A DNA stretch of 20,682 nucleotides from Saccoglossus kowalevskii (GCF_000003605.2 NW_003135838.1:147419-168100), one strand, 5' to 3'. Shown: positions 9,011 to 19,856, numbered from the stretch's first letter. Notes: generated from the letters alone by a model not told the origin. Made by a program: numbers and translations.

Positions 9011-9016
9011 AATAAA
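9011..9016 (+). terminator. AATAAA polyadenylation signal after the 8657-8986 ORF
   Basis: The canonical hexamer lies 25 bases downstream of the stop codon. In AT-rich DNA such a hexamer is frequent by chance, so this is only supportive. Confidence 0.35.
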
Positions 9017-9373
9017 ATATCCGTTAACATCTTAACTACCAGTCAAAATAATTTAGATTTATCATTTTTTATTAATATTTATTTCCAGTTTAATGTTTGT
9101 ATTATATTTTTCCCATTTTTGTACCTACAAAGCAATGGAATAGTCCAACTACCCCTCATTCCTCGTTACCAAACTATTCAAATTAATCAGATTAACCAAA
9201 TTAACAGATTAAATCAAGATATTTCTGGTCCAGGGATGTTTATAGATATTATGAATCACATTTTTCTTGTATTGGTAAGATGTAATTAGTATGCACATAT
9301 GCTAATAACTGCAGACTACAATAAACTATTATCATTTATTGATTTTTCTATACAAACAGAATGTATGGAAATG

Positions 9374-9985
9374 ATTAATTAGTATTCAAATTAGCTGATT
9401 AATATGCATAGAATGTGTTTTATTGTTTATACAATTAGTAATTATGCAAATTATTTAATTAATATTCAGAGATTGGTTGAGCCATGAAAAAGGACACCCA
9501 GTACATATGTATTAAGTTTCAATCCATTTGAGCAAATTTAGAATATAAACAAAGCATGGTGAAAACAGTTAATAGGTATGCAAATCAGCTAATTAATATG
9601 TAAAGATTGATTCCAAACTAGGATTGAAAATTCAACTAAACATAATATTATGTGGGTACCAAGTTTCAAGTCATTAGAGTAAGTATTGCCAAGACAAGCT
9701 GAAAACAATTCATGGGTAAGCTTATTAACTAATATATAGACTAATTTCAAAATATCTTTTGATATTGATCTGCACAAACAATATGCATGTACTTAGTTGC
9801 AATCCTTAAATCCATAATGTACAAACTGGCAAACAAGAAAAAATAACGAAAAAAGTTAATTAATATGTGAATTGCTAATTAAACAAAACCAAGTTTCAAC
9901 CCATTGGAGAAAACTGTTAAGTGTTATGATACAAGCTGAAAACTGTTAATTATTATCCTAATTAGCTAATGAATATGCATATTAA
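9374..9985. repeat. Degenerate tandem repeat, period about 140 bp
   Basis: A block resembling CAAATTAGCTAATTAATATG recurs starting near 9374, 9432, 9567, 9707, 9855 and 9945. It alternates with a second block resembling CCAAGTTTCAAYCCATTGGAG (near 9513, 9659 and 9889) and a third, ACAAGCTGAAAAC (near 9694 and 9932). The block order is preserved, with spacings of 135-148 bp for the complete units and 58 and 90 bp for shortened ones. Relics (GCCAAGTTTCATTTCAATCC at 10139) suggest it once reached 10200. It is an old, decayed satellite-like array. Confidence 0.65.
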
Positions 9986-11923
9986 TTAGATCTACATAAC
10001 CAGCAATGATCTTTTAAGATACACAGTAAACATGCTAAAACTGATTATTATGCTAAAAACTTAATTAAAATACACAGATTTGTATCAAAATCTAATTAGA
10101 TCTGGTGCTGGTCTGGTGCATGATATAGTAGCTGTGTGCCAAGTTTCATTTCAATCCAGCCAGTGGTTCTTGAGATGCAAGTTGAACAAGATTTGAAACA
10201 GACAGTGTGGCAAAGCACAAACAGGAGCTAAAAATTTAAAGTTTGGAGGAAAATTATCTTTACATTTAAACAATCTTTATGTTGAATGAATTTTGAAGAA
10301 AATGTCTTGAGTATCGATGTGGTTCGTGATCGGGATTAGGTTGCTAATTAAAAACACATGTGCCAATGTGAATGACCGGAGAGAGTCTATAGTCAAAATT
10401 TGGCATATTTTAATGATCATGTAATAAATTATGTACAGTACTGTAGATGCATTAATTATTCACTGTGTTTTATTTTCTCTATTTTTGCTGATATGTGAAA
10501 TGTGCCAAGATAAATATATATGGACATGTAAAACAATAAAATGCATTGTCTGACTGCCAAATTTATGAACTTAAGAAACCCAGTAAATATGATAAAAACA
10601 TCAAAATAGTGAAATTAATGTCAGCAAAAAATAGAAGTATAGAATTAATTTAAATCACACACAATCAGGTAACCTCCACGATTATTTTTTATTTTTGAAA
10701 GTTTATTTTGTATGCCAGACTCTCTTTCCGCTTGTTACCCCTTCCTACACATGCATTTGGACTTGGTACTAAGATTACGGATGACAGTTGTTACATTTTC
10801 TCCATGTGCTATATCCAGTAATGTTTGCAATGCTAGTGTGACAGTCCCATTCTTCACAAAGAAACCGATTAGGAGCAATATTAATTATGGTGAAGTTGGT
10901 GATGTCTCCATCAGAACCCAACTGTCAGGTTGTCATTGGACATAATAAATCACCCAAGTGGACTATGAGAAATACACCAAAAGGAATCTGTACATCTTGT
11001 ACATGTTCTCAAGACCACAAAAAAATCATTTTTTTGTTTTCTGATGAGACTGTCATTATGTATTATTATGCCACATGAAATGGATCATATAAGAGGAATT
11101 AAAATAATTTACAGCAAACTCACAGCCACAGAAGTGCAATGTATTTATTAAACTACTATACGAGTTCAAACGAAACTGGTGTGAATGAACAACTCAACAA
11201 AATTTATTCCACGACTGTACAAGTTCTGAATTTTGTAGGTCAACCCTCTGTTTGGGCTGTCAATGTTTTTATTAGAAAAGTGCTTTGACAATTAACACAT
11301 TCCTAAGTTATTAATCTCCAAAAAATTGCTTTCAGAGTTTTATGACCTATGAAACAAAAATGAACAGTGCATTTCAAATATGTCTCAATTCACATGCTTG
11401 AAACAGGTACGTCATCACCTTTTCTTTCCCAGCCCGTCCAATTAACAGGCAACTTTAATTTTTAATTTCAATCTCTGCATTCTTCCTTCACATGAATTTT
11501 AAAGAAATTGAATAAAAATAAACATTCCTTCACCCCTCAAAATGCATCCTTGATGTATTATTTTGTACAACACCCAAAACAGTTTCACAATATTAATAGT
11601 AACTAAATCTAAATAAATAAACATTCTGTTCTTTGAGACGATCTTTGTCAGGAAAACTCGTGCATGCTAAAGACCCATAACTTTAGGGATTTCTTTTTTA
11701 TAAAATAAGTATTGCCAATAATGCGGACGACGAAGACTCACAAGATGGAACATGCTCAGACTGCCTGATTAACTCGTAAAAATAACACGTTTTGCATTAG
11801 AACAGTATGTTGTTTACTTTGAATACATTATAGCTATTCTGCCAGCGGCTATCAACATTATCGCCATTCTCTGCCGACAGAACGTTTCCATTCACTACTA
11901 ATTAGATACCGAATCGCAAGGCA

Positions 11924-11949
11924 GCTCTCTCCTTCTTTCTCTCTCTCTA
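11924..11949. repeat. Pyrimidine (CT) simple repeat
   Basis: A run of C and T, mostly CT dinucleotides, of about 26 bases within the GC-richer stretch leading to the inferred promoter. Confidence 0.8.
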
Positions 11950-12410
11950 TCCAGTAAATATTAGACTCAATAACTAGACGTATCAAGGAGTTATTTTCAC
12001 CCTCAAAGAAGTCAGTTTACTGTGGCGATTACGTGACCCCAAATGACCCTACCTAACAAGAACATTAGGGCCGTCTGTAGCGGCATTGAGATCGATTGGC
12101 GTGTGGCAAAATTCAAGGTTACCTACTATTAATACTACAGCGCTCTTCTGTGCCTCGTACTGCTTACTCTCGCAACATTTACGTAAACGTTGCATGTCAA
12201 AGGCATCAACAACACGTATAAAAACATAACATACACAACAAAGCCTGAATACGGACAGATTTTTCAGAAGAAATGCGACCGTCTGCTACAACGATTTGAC
12301 CTCGAGCAAAAACGGCAATTTAACCCCCAAAATAGCACACACGCAAATTAAATTACATTCGAGGAGTTTTTCGAAATCGGCTAATGAATATAACTCGAAA
12401 ATATATTTAC

Positions 12411-12493
12411 CGTCCACTGCCCTTTAAAGGGTGCGAAATTGTAGTTTCCTCAACCCGACCACATCAACGAAAGACCAGCCAGCTGATTATATT
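12411..12493 (-). other. Inferred non-coding first exon of Phc
   Basis: This runs from the YY1-like site to the donor CAGTGGACG/gtaaatat. Joined to the exon at 8041, the reading frame of the Met at 8004 meets a TGA at 12466-12464 and has no Met in between, so the exon would be 5' UTR. A short upstream ORF (ATG TGG TCG GGT TGA) lies in it. The donor is only moderately good and there is no transcript evidence. Confidence 0.3.
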
Positions 12494-12527
12494 CAAAATG
12501 GCGGCAGTGACGTCGATAATATATTGG
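12494..12527 (-). promoter_or_regulatory. Candidate Phc promoter: CCAAT, CRE-like and YY1-like sites
   Basis: In minus-strand order there is a CCAAT box (plus-strand ATTGG at 12523-12527), a near-consensus CRE (TGACGTCG on plus at 12508-12515), and GCCGCCATTTTG (12505-12494), a close match to the YY1 consensus often found at transcription starts. Downstream on the minus strand a short GC-richer stretch leads to a GT donor at 12410-12409. The spacing and order suit a TATA-less housekeeping-type promoter for Phc. In the plus direction the same YY1-like site contains ATGGCGGC, so divergent transcription is also possible. Confidence 0.45.
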
Positions 12528-14765
12528 CCGATAGTTGGCGCTCGTTTTAAAAAGCAAAGATTTCGAATTCGTGCCTTTCAGACACAAACTTCAATATATA
12601 CACGTGTGATGTCATTATATTTCTTTATTTCATTGAAAGAAATAAGTTATGCAAAAAAATCATGTTTGCTTCACAAACTCACAACTAGTTTTAAATAAAA
12701 TCTGCATATTGTTAAGAAAAACAAATTTATAGGCGAGACAGTATTCATTTTTATTTCTATAGAAACTAAGCACATTTTAATATATCTTAAAATGTACAGA
12801 ACATTGTTTCAGCTGAAATAAAATATATACTTAAAATATATAAATAAATAGAAAGTATATTTGTACCTTGTTTTCAATACTTAAGCATTTGATTTATTCC
12901 TGTATGTGAAACTAAGAAAGCAAATTAAACATTTTCTAAAAGCTTGCTTATAATTTGCTCATACATGCTGGCGAGTCAAAGCAACCTACATGATAAAATA
13001 TAAATATATTTAAAGAATTTGATAATAAAATATCAGAATGATGTTTTTCACATTATCATTCCAGAAATGTACAAAATTGGATAAAAGTTTATGACCTGGG
13101 TCACAGAAGAAAATGAAGTGGTCGTGCTTCCCTCAAGCAAAACTATAAAAGGCAATTTACCCTGGTCATATTTCCCTAGTACAAAAATCCTTCAAAAACA
13201 AATACTATGCTAAAATGTTTCACTGAAATAAACAATAAGACAAGTTGCTAATTGCTACCCTCTAGACAATGTTCTCCCTAGGATACTAACAGTGTGACAG
13301 TATCGCCATAGTGATTTGTTTTACCACCACAGTCATTATCCTGACTGCCACATTGTCATTTCTACAGGCTATCTAAGTGTCTTTGTAATGTTAATCTATT
13401 TTTTGTCATCTATTATAATTTTAATCCAGAAAATTTGTTGCGAGATTAGGCTTAAACGGAGATGCCTCTTTAAAGTTGCAATATGAGATTATTATGTTAA
13501 ATATTTTGCTGATTCACGTTAACACAGGCTTCAGTAACTCAAAATATTGACATTTTTCATGAATTCTCAGAAGACTATTTAAAAGGGGCAGCAAATAGAT
13601 TATAAAGCTGAAATTAACATCATAATTCAGGAATGCCTGGAAAGCATTGAAATTTGACAGCTTTCCTCCAATAAGCATAAATTCATGCTTTTGAATATTT
13701 CAGATAAATCACAAGGACCTCAGAAGGCAACTTTAACGAAGCACAAAGCAGAAAGAAAAAAACAAGTGCTACCAAAGAAACAAACATGGTTAAAAATGTT
13801 TGATCAACAAAATTTCATTGATCTAAAAAACAATGCTATAAAACTGTTTACGATCACTACCGTGACCGTATAAACTCAGTCATGTGACATACAACAAAAT
13901 GCCTGATTGGCCGAAAAACTGAAAACAAATGTGTGTATTTACTGTAACACCAATAAATAAACCATGGAGATTTTATATAATATGCAATTATTTATATTAA
14001 TCACCTAAATATTGAACATTCCCCTTGGGTGCAAATGCATGTACCGTATTTACTTTATTAGTATTACAAGCACTCACATAACGAGTGGGTATGATTGTGG
14101 TCAAAATAACTCAAATCTGAATGACCGGGTATTCAATCAATTTCTTTTTTTGCGCTTCTAATAAAGCAAATACAGCAATCCAATATTGTTCAATTCAAAA
14201 GCAGCTTTAGATCATTGTCACGTTCAAAGCCAAGTTCATTCAATAAATAAATAAGTGCCACTACCGGAACTTTATACTTCATGGTCATAATAATATCAAT
14301 GTCAATGGAAATATTTATGTTATGTATTTTCATAAGTAAAATTTATGTTCACCGCAGTGATATATGGTGTAAAACAAATGCCAAGAAAAATGTACACACA
14401 GAGAAGTACACATTCGCATAGTCATTAAATTATAGATATCTTGATCGTTTTTACAAAGATGAGAAAGAATTCCCACCAGTCCAAGCATTTATGCAAAACT
14501 GCCCATAATATATGAAAATGTTGGTTTGTAACATCAAATCTCGTCTTTGTACCAACTTCAATTAAACAAAATCCTCTCAGGCATGACTGTGAAACGATGA
14601 CCTTACGCACACATCATGCGCTGATTGGAGCAAAATAAATAATCCTCAAGTACCGTACATAAACTAATACTGCATGTAATGGATTATGGGTAAACACGTT
14701 ACTTCACCAAGATTTGTAATCATGCAGCTTATAATCCAATACAACACTTTCGTTACTTCACTGTT
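12528..14765. other. Intergenic region between Phc promoter and the 3' end of the upstream gene
   Basis: AT-rich sequence with no supported gene. It includes a 136-bp inverted-repeat element at 14042-14177. The ORF at 13685-13873 is Lys-rich, short and unrecognised, and I treat it as chance. Confidence 0.65.
14042..14177. mobile_element. Short inverted-repeat element (MITE-like), 136 bp
   Basis: The left end TACCGTATTTACTTTATTAG (14042-14061) is mirrored on the minus strand by TGCTGTATTTGCTTTATTAG (14177-14158), 17 of 20 matching. Its left part, including ATTACAAGCAC and a downstream AACGAG string, recurs twice at 14900 and 14987. I could not fix a target-site duplication. Confidence 0.55.
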
Positions 14766-14870
14766 TTATTCTTTAGTAACTACGGCGGGTGGAGTCACAG
14801 GAACAGCCGATGCTTGCTTTGATTCCGTCAGCGCCCTTGGTTGATGAATGAAAACATCAAAGTTGACTCC
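14766..14870 (-). CDS. Unidentified conserved-looking protein, last coding exon with stop
   Basis: Encodes GVNFDVFIHQPRALTESKQA followed by SAVPVTPPAVVTKE and a TAA stop at 14768-14766. The acceptor is a clear ttctactctag (AG at 14872-14871), entered in phase 0. The first half, FDVFIHQPRALTE, reads like a beta strand followed by a conserved loop. The last 15 or so residues are a low-complexity Ala/Val/Pro tail typical of a variable C-terminus. The stop overlaps an AATAAA string (14769-14764), too close to be the obvious poly(A) site. I do not recognise the family. The three exons' perfect phase agreement and the non-random peptide make the gene itself credible. Confidence 0.75.
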   Translation of the reverse strand, partial: GVNFDVFIHQPRALTESKQASAVPVTPPAVVTKE

Positions 14871-16438
14871 CTAGAGTAGAAAAAAATATTCTATTGACAA
14901 TACCATATTTGCTCTATTACAAGCACATCTCTGATAGACGAGTATACAAAACAAAAATTGGATTTTTTGTATGCTGAATTATTGAAATACCATATTTTCT
15001 TTATTACAATTACATCTCTGATAAACGTGCATATAAAGCAAAAATTTTATTAAAATATTACTTGCATACTGAAGAGGGCTTAATTATTTGCAGAGTTCTA
15101 TTTTCCCGTTTTGCACTAAATAAAAACAATTATTTCCTTCACAAACCAGTGAATTTAAAACGTAGTGAATATCTCTGCAACATCAAATCTACTAAAATTA
15201 AATCCAGTGAAAATTATTTTTGTTACGGTTTTATTCATATTTCATAAATATGTAAACTAAACATCAATAGAAGTACATTTCCTATGTTTACTCGTAAGTT
15301 ATCCCACTTGTATTCATGTTATGATATAAACACAGGTTTATCAGATGACTGATATTATTAAATAGTGAATAGAACAAACTCATCCATGTCTATCACTCAC
15401 TATTTATCCAATTAAACTGTATACTGATCTACTTTTTATTTGCTGAGTTTTAGATCACCAAAGCTACTCTGACATTTTTAAAGGTTGAGACCGAACACCA
15501 CATTGTCATTATTACATGTATAAACTCTTACATTACACTATACGTACTTGAACTAAATTTAGGTTTATGAATGAGATCAAAGCGGGAATTAAGACAAAGC
15601 AATGATAACACACATTAAAAACGCAAAGGCTCATGGGTAGACACTTGCTTGTAAACAATGACACGCTATGGCCACCTGACGCATGCCTAGGTGATGACTC
15701 CCCCGCTTTAAGTTTCTAATTGTATAATATAGGTTGTATAACTTATGGTCTGAATGTTTCTATAATCAAGCCTAAAATATTTATCAATAATGGCATAAAA
15801 GCTAATAATAATCAAAACATAAGAAATTCCAAGCTGCTGGATTTCAGTCTGAGCATGCAGTCACTCTTATAACTGTAGGTCAAGTGGTCTAGACATATTG
15901 GCAGCGAACGATTTTCAAAAACAATAACCTAATTCGAAAGTTAATAGGAATGTGTTGGTTTATCAAAATAAAAACACCACTGGCAATGTTCCTAGGTATA
16001 TGTTGCAAAGGAAATGATAGAGAAACAGTGGTTTTCCAATCAGTTTATTTCAGTGCTTCTGTAATACACTGAACACCAATGAACTTCCATCTACAAATAT
16101 TCAGTGACATTTAATAGGTAAAATACATAATCCATTAAATTTATTGTTAAGTGAGGACGAATAGAAAGAATGAAAGTTTGCAAAACTTGTTACTATTACT
16201 TGTTGTAAGTACCCCAGTTAAATGCTCATTGCTACAATATTTGTGATTTTCATAACTCATGCAAATTTCTCTTTTGAGAAATTATATTAAAAAACAATTC
16301 GTAATACTTCCACATGCAGCTAGCACAGACTTTACCTAAGCACGAAACACTGGTAGAATATGTCCTCAATGGGTGGTCACAGCACTAATGCATACACAAT
16401 ATTGTTTTTCAGTACAACCATGAATCATAAACACTCAC
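14871..16438 (-). other. Last intron of the unidentified gene
   Basis: Bounded by gtgagt at 16438 and actctag at 14871. It contains a diverged 87-bp tandem duplication near the acceptor (14900-15073) and otherwise AT-rich DNA without supported genes. Confidence 0.7.
14900..15073. repeat. Diverged two-copy tandem repeat, 87 bp period, related to the 14042 element
   Basis: ATACCATATTTGCTCTATTA at 14900 and ATACCATATTTTCTTTATTA at 14987 each continue CAAKYACATCTCTGATARAC and then an AAGCAAAAATT-like string. The opening resembles the left end of the inverted-repeat element at 14042. The second copy's right boundary is uncertain. Confidence 0.65.
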
Positions 16439-16519
16439 CTGATCAGCAGCTGCTCGTACAAAAGACGAGTTTGCTGTCACTGTGGTAGCTCTAATACTGT
16501 CACCAGTGCCAAAAATAAT
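16439..16519 (-). CDS. Unidentified conserved-looking protein, penultimate coding exon
   Basis: An 81-base exon encoding 27 residues: IIFGTGDSIRATTVTANSSF followed by VRAAADQ. Joined to its neighbours it reads RIKPRSK-IIFGTGDSIR and RAAADQ-GVNFDVFIHQ. The alternation of a hydrophobic strand ending in GTGDS, an amphipathic segment, and a second strand suggests an alpha/beta fold, but this is only by eye. The acceptor is tttttatttccatag (AG at 16521-16520) and the donor GATCAG/gtgagt (gt at 16438-16437). It is phase 0 at both ends, so skipping it would keep the frame. Confidence 0.75.
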
Positions 16520-17694
16520 CTATGGAAATAAAAACATGAAACAACGCAGTGATGAGAACATCTTAATTAAAGTACAGGTATGTACAAATTTTGAATTTTA
16601 TGGTGCCCTTCAAAGCCTGACATGTAGGTGTGAGTGGCGCCCTCACAGGCCGAATGGCATCAGACCCGACTAACGCCTGGCAGAATAATGTATGTCTCGT
16701 CGGTAAGATCAGTACTGCGAATTCGCCAAGTTCACACCTTCTTGCGATTAGTTGAATGAATATTCATTTTGGTGGTCATGGTAACACCATCACTCAAAGC
16801 CGTGTTTGCATTGTCGGCAAAAATCACACACTGTTTTCAACAAAATGATAAACAGTAATTTGCCTAATATTTGCTAGCACCTCATGACACATTGTGCCAA
16901 CAAATAAATAAACTCCGCCGTGAATGGTTACTTTTTGATGGCTGTAACTGTCTGATGTTCCTGCCATTTGATTGGTACAGACAAAAAAAATCATCGAGGG
17001 AAGTGAAAAACTACATCGCTCTGGCAGGCCCATGTTGGGTTTGGAGCATGTTGGATTTGGAGCACCGCGGAGGGCACAACTCGCGCAGCCCCGTCAGGCT
17101 ACGCCCTTCACTATACAGCATACAGTGAATGACAGTAACCTGAGACATTATACACATTTATTAGGTATAGATTTGTATAAATCAAAATAGTTGTTAGAAT
17201 TCAGATTGACCAATGGAGAAATGGTATTGAGTCATCATTGTGACTTAATTCATATTATTGAATAATGTCAAACTCACCAATCTCTTCATTTTCATTAAGT
17301 GGCTGGTTGTAGCTGCTAGTATGTGTCTGTGCATTTGCATGCATTATGGGAGGGGACAATGTTAAGCTATTGAGCCAAGGAATGAAAGCTGAGGATCTGT
17401 ATTTACAATTTATTTATTCAAACAAAAGGACAGCTTTCTGTTCTTCACTGTATGCTAGAAACATTATATAAATGGCCATTTTATTTATTTATTTATAAAC
17501 GCAATAATTGTTTGTTGAACTTAAAAATAAGCGATAATGTGATATTTGTCTGATTTATTTTTGCAGAGAATAAATATGTTTATTCAATTGCTGCAATCAA
17601 TATTTTAAGCATTCAGATCAGCTTCATTTTACTCACGTTTATCACTGATAACAGGCAACCTATAAAACCTATTACTGACAAAACTGACACAACT

Positions 17695-17708
17695 GGGGGG
17701 GGGGGGGG
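17695..17708. repeat. Homopolymer G run (14 bases)
   Basis: Fourteen consecutive G within AT-rich DNA. Such runs are prone to length variation and sequencing error, and can form G-quadruplex-like structure. Confidence 0.95.
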
Positions 17709-19150
17709 TGCTTAACAATTTACCAATGAAAGCAAGCCTTGCATTTCCCAAGATAATTTTTTTTTATTGAAATGTACAAGAAATGCCATATCAATAAATT
17801 GACAGTCTTAAAATAATTTAATTTAATTACCAATTTTGTATAATCTTTCTCTAGATATGTCAATAACAAAGCAACACACATATTTTATCAAGACAGCACC
17901 AGCCTGGCAGGATGCACACATACAAATGTATATGAAATCCCGCTAGAAGCTGGTATTGTATATAGCATACCCTTAAAACAAACACCATGCAAGCACAAAG
18001 CTTTCAAATTATAAACACGACTACACACACTTAAATCACTTTCCTGTGACATCCAACAAACTGATTATATTGATATTTAAATTCTGAACAAATCAGAAAT
18101 GCCCTACATACATATATCTTATACTAGGTAACTATGGCAACTAACAGCTTGAGGCTTTTAAAGTATTATCGTTTACATAAGTAGATACAACGTTATTGAT
18201 AGTGCTATAATAATAACTGTTATATGGCTTACAATTAGTCGTGTCTATCTAAGCCTCCATACTCACTCAGCTTGTGAAAAGCATTTTTAGTGATTGGTGT
18301 GACGTTTTTGGGACTACTTTATTGCATGCATCAGAATACATATTTTTGTAATGGTGTTATATGTCACCTGATCACCCGAGTGTATTGATATGTAAAAAGT
18401 AGTGCCGTTGGTGTAACTGAAAATGACCAAATAAACAAGAAGTTAAACTTGAAAGCTTGTTTCTTTGATGTTTCGTGTGTTTCTGAGTCAACACATCACG
18501 ATTGGGTAATTGAGATTTTGCAGATAAATGTATATCATCAGAAATATCAAAACACCATCATGAATGGTATGAATTGATGAAATTATTGATTTACGTATAA
18601 CAGAAGAGATTTTCTGAGATCATGTCTAATCTACACTGGCTTACAACAAAAGGTTGTTATGTTGTGGTACACTTAAATGTTAATCACCTTCCCTTATATT
18701 AACTTGCTATCTTTAGATCTCTCAAAATTACAAGAATGCAGGAATTCACAACATCTTTCACATTGAAGGGTATTAGTATTATTAAATATACTTTTTTTTG
18801 TTTTTAAAAAACACAATCAACCCCGTAGATACCGTGTTAGATACAAAGATTTATCCCACATATGATATTATAGGAGCCCATGTTTTTTTAAAGTGCAATC
18901 CTAATTTGTTTTTCACACTGATAAATTCGCCTAAAAAGGATAAAAACCTATTAAATGTGGCTTTCCACCATTCATCAAATAACAACATACTTAACTTTTG
19001 ATGAAATAGTCATTTTACTAAAAAGTTTGAAATGTTTTGCAGCATCAAGTTAGTGGGATGGATTTCATAGCAAGGTATACAATGCAATGCAAGTATAATA
19101 CATTGTTCGTATATTTGAAATTCAAACACTCACTGCATTTACAAAAACTA

Positions 19151-19359
19151 CTGTGGAATACTTTATTTTCGCTGGAATTAATTTTCGCTGAAAAGGCTTT
19201 TTGGGCATTTTTGTATGAAATTTATTTTCACTGATTTTTGATGAGTTTAATGTGAAATATAGGAAAAAAAGTATATTCGCTGGATTTTATTTTCACGGAA
19301 TCATCCCTTCAGCGAAAATAGCGAAAATAAATTCCAAGCGAAAAAAAAGTATTCTACAG
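19151..19359. mobile_element. TA-flanked MITE, copy in the intron of the unidentified gene
   Basis: The left end is CTGTGGAATACTTTATTTTC then GCTGGAATTAATTTTCGCTG. The right end, minus strand, is CTGTAGAATACTTTTTTTTT then CGCTTGGAATTTATTTTCGC, so the inverted repeats are at least 40 bp. TA flanks both ends (19149-19150 and 19360-19361). At 209 bp without an ORF of its own it is non-autonomous. TTTTCGCTG-type strings recur inside. The ends resemble those of the element at 4378-4580 (CTGTRRAAT...), suggesting a common superfamily, probably Tc1/mariner-like by target site. Confidence 0.82.
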
Positions 19360-19671
19360 TAATTGCATTTGACCTAATTATCATAAATGTAAATCTTCTT
19401 TCCCTGTTTGGAGACGCAATTTAGTGATAATACCCGAAAAAGCCTGCAAAAACTCATTTTATTCGAGTTTGACTAGACTGCTCATGCTCCAGACTCAAAG
19501 ACCACTGTTTCTACAGAAGATTGATCGATGACATAAGTATGGTATATTTTATGATATATTTTAGATGTCAAAATAATATGCATGAAAGTGAGAAGAGATG
19601 TGTGAGAAAACATCCCTCACGATTTTACTCCTGTCATCCCTAGTATAAATAATGGCACATTCCAAAATTAC

Positions 19672-19856
19672 CTTGGATCTGGGTTTGATGCGTCCACTCT
19701 TCTTCAGTTCTTCTGTTCGTTTTGAAGGTTCGTCATCAACAACTGTTAATTGCTCCAGTAATTTCCTTGCCCGCTGTCGTTCATTTCTGCCACCAAGGGT
19801 TGATAGAATTGTTTTGAAAGCTTTAACAGCAGTTTTACAGGAAAACAAATCTTTAT
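19672..19856 (-). CDS. Unidentified conserved-looking protein, internal exon (5' part of gene beyond window)
   Basis: A 185-base exon: two bases of a split codon, then 61 codons. It reads KDLFSCKTAVKAFKTILSTL, then GGRNERQRARKLLEQLTVVD, then DEPSKRTEELKKSGRIKPRS and K. It is strongly charged and predicted helical in its middle (RNERQRARKLLEQL), with a basic end. The acceptor follows a long T run and ends gcattcgacag (AG at 19858-19857). The donor is TCCAAG/gtaatt (gt at 19671-19670), phase 0, matching the exon at 16519. Only the C-terminal 122 or so residues of the protein are in the window. No signal peptide, membrane segment or named motif is visible, and I give no function. Confidence 0.77.

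Larger units (their letters stand above)
8042..12410 (-). other. Probable Phc 5' intron
   Basis: Stretches from the acceptor at 8042 to the inferred donor (ACG/gtaaat, gt at 12410-12409). It contains a small plus-strand ORF (8657-8986), a degenerate tandem repeat (about 9374-9985), and GC-richer patches at 8200-8420 and 11650-12400. Nothing else between 10000 and 11600 looks like a gene: ORFs at 10712-10945 and 10887-11078 overlap each other in different frames and match nothing I know. Confidence 0.45.
16520..19671 (-). other. Long intron of the unidentified gene
   Basis: 3.15 kb bounded by gtaatt at 19671 and ccatag at 16520. It includes GC-richer patches (16600-16760 and 17000-17115), a 14-base G run (17695-17708), a TTTA simple repeat near 17478-17496, a MITE at 19151-19359, and a possible but phase-incompatible exon at 17278-17396. 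No other gene is supported. Confidence 0.65.

Noticed and set aside
10712-11078. Two overlapping plus-strand ORFs as a small gene
   Set aside because: They are in different frames, lack splice signals that would join them to anything, and match nothing known to me. They could be decayed element sequence but there is no firm evidence.
12384-12698. Plus-strand 104-codon ORF that includes MAAVTSIIYWPIVGAR
   Set aside because: It overlaps the inferred promoter. The second half is low-complexity AT-rich translation. There is no clear donor or downstream plus-strand exon.
13685-13873. Lys-rich ORF starting MLLNISDKSQGPQKATL as an exon
   Set aside because: It is short, compositionally biased as expected for AT-rich DNA, lies between two genes, and has no matching donor or partner exon.
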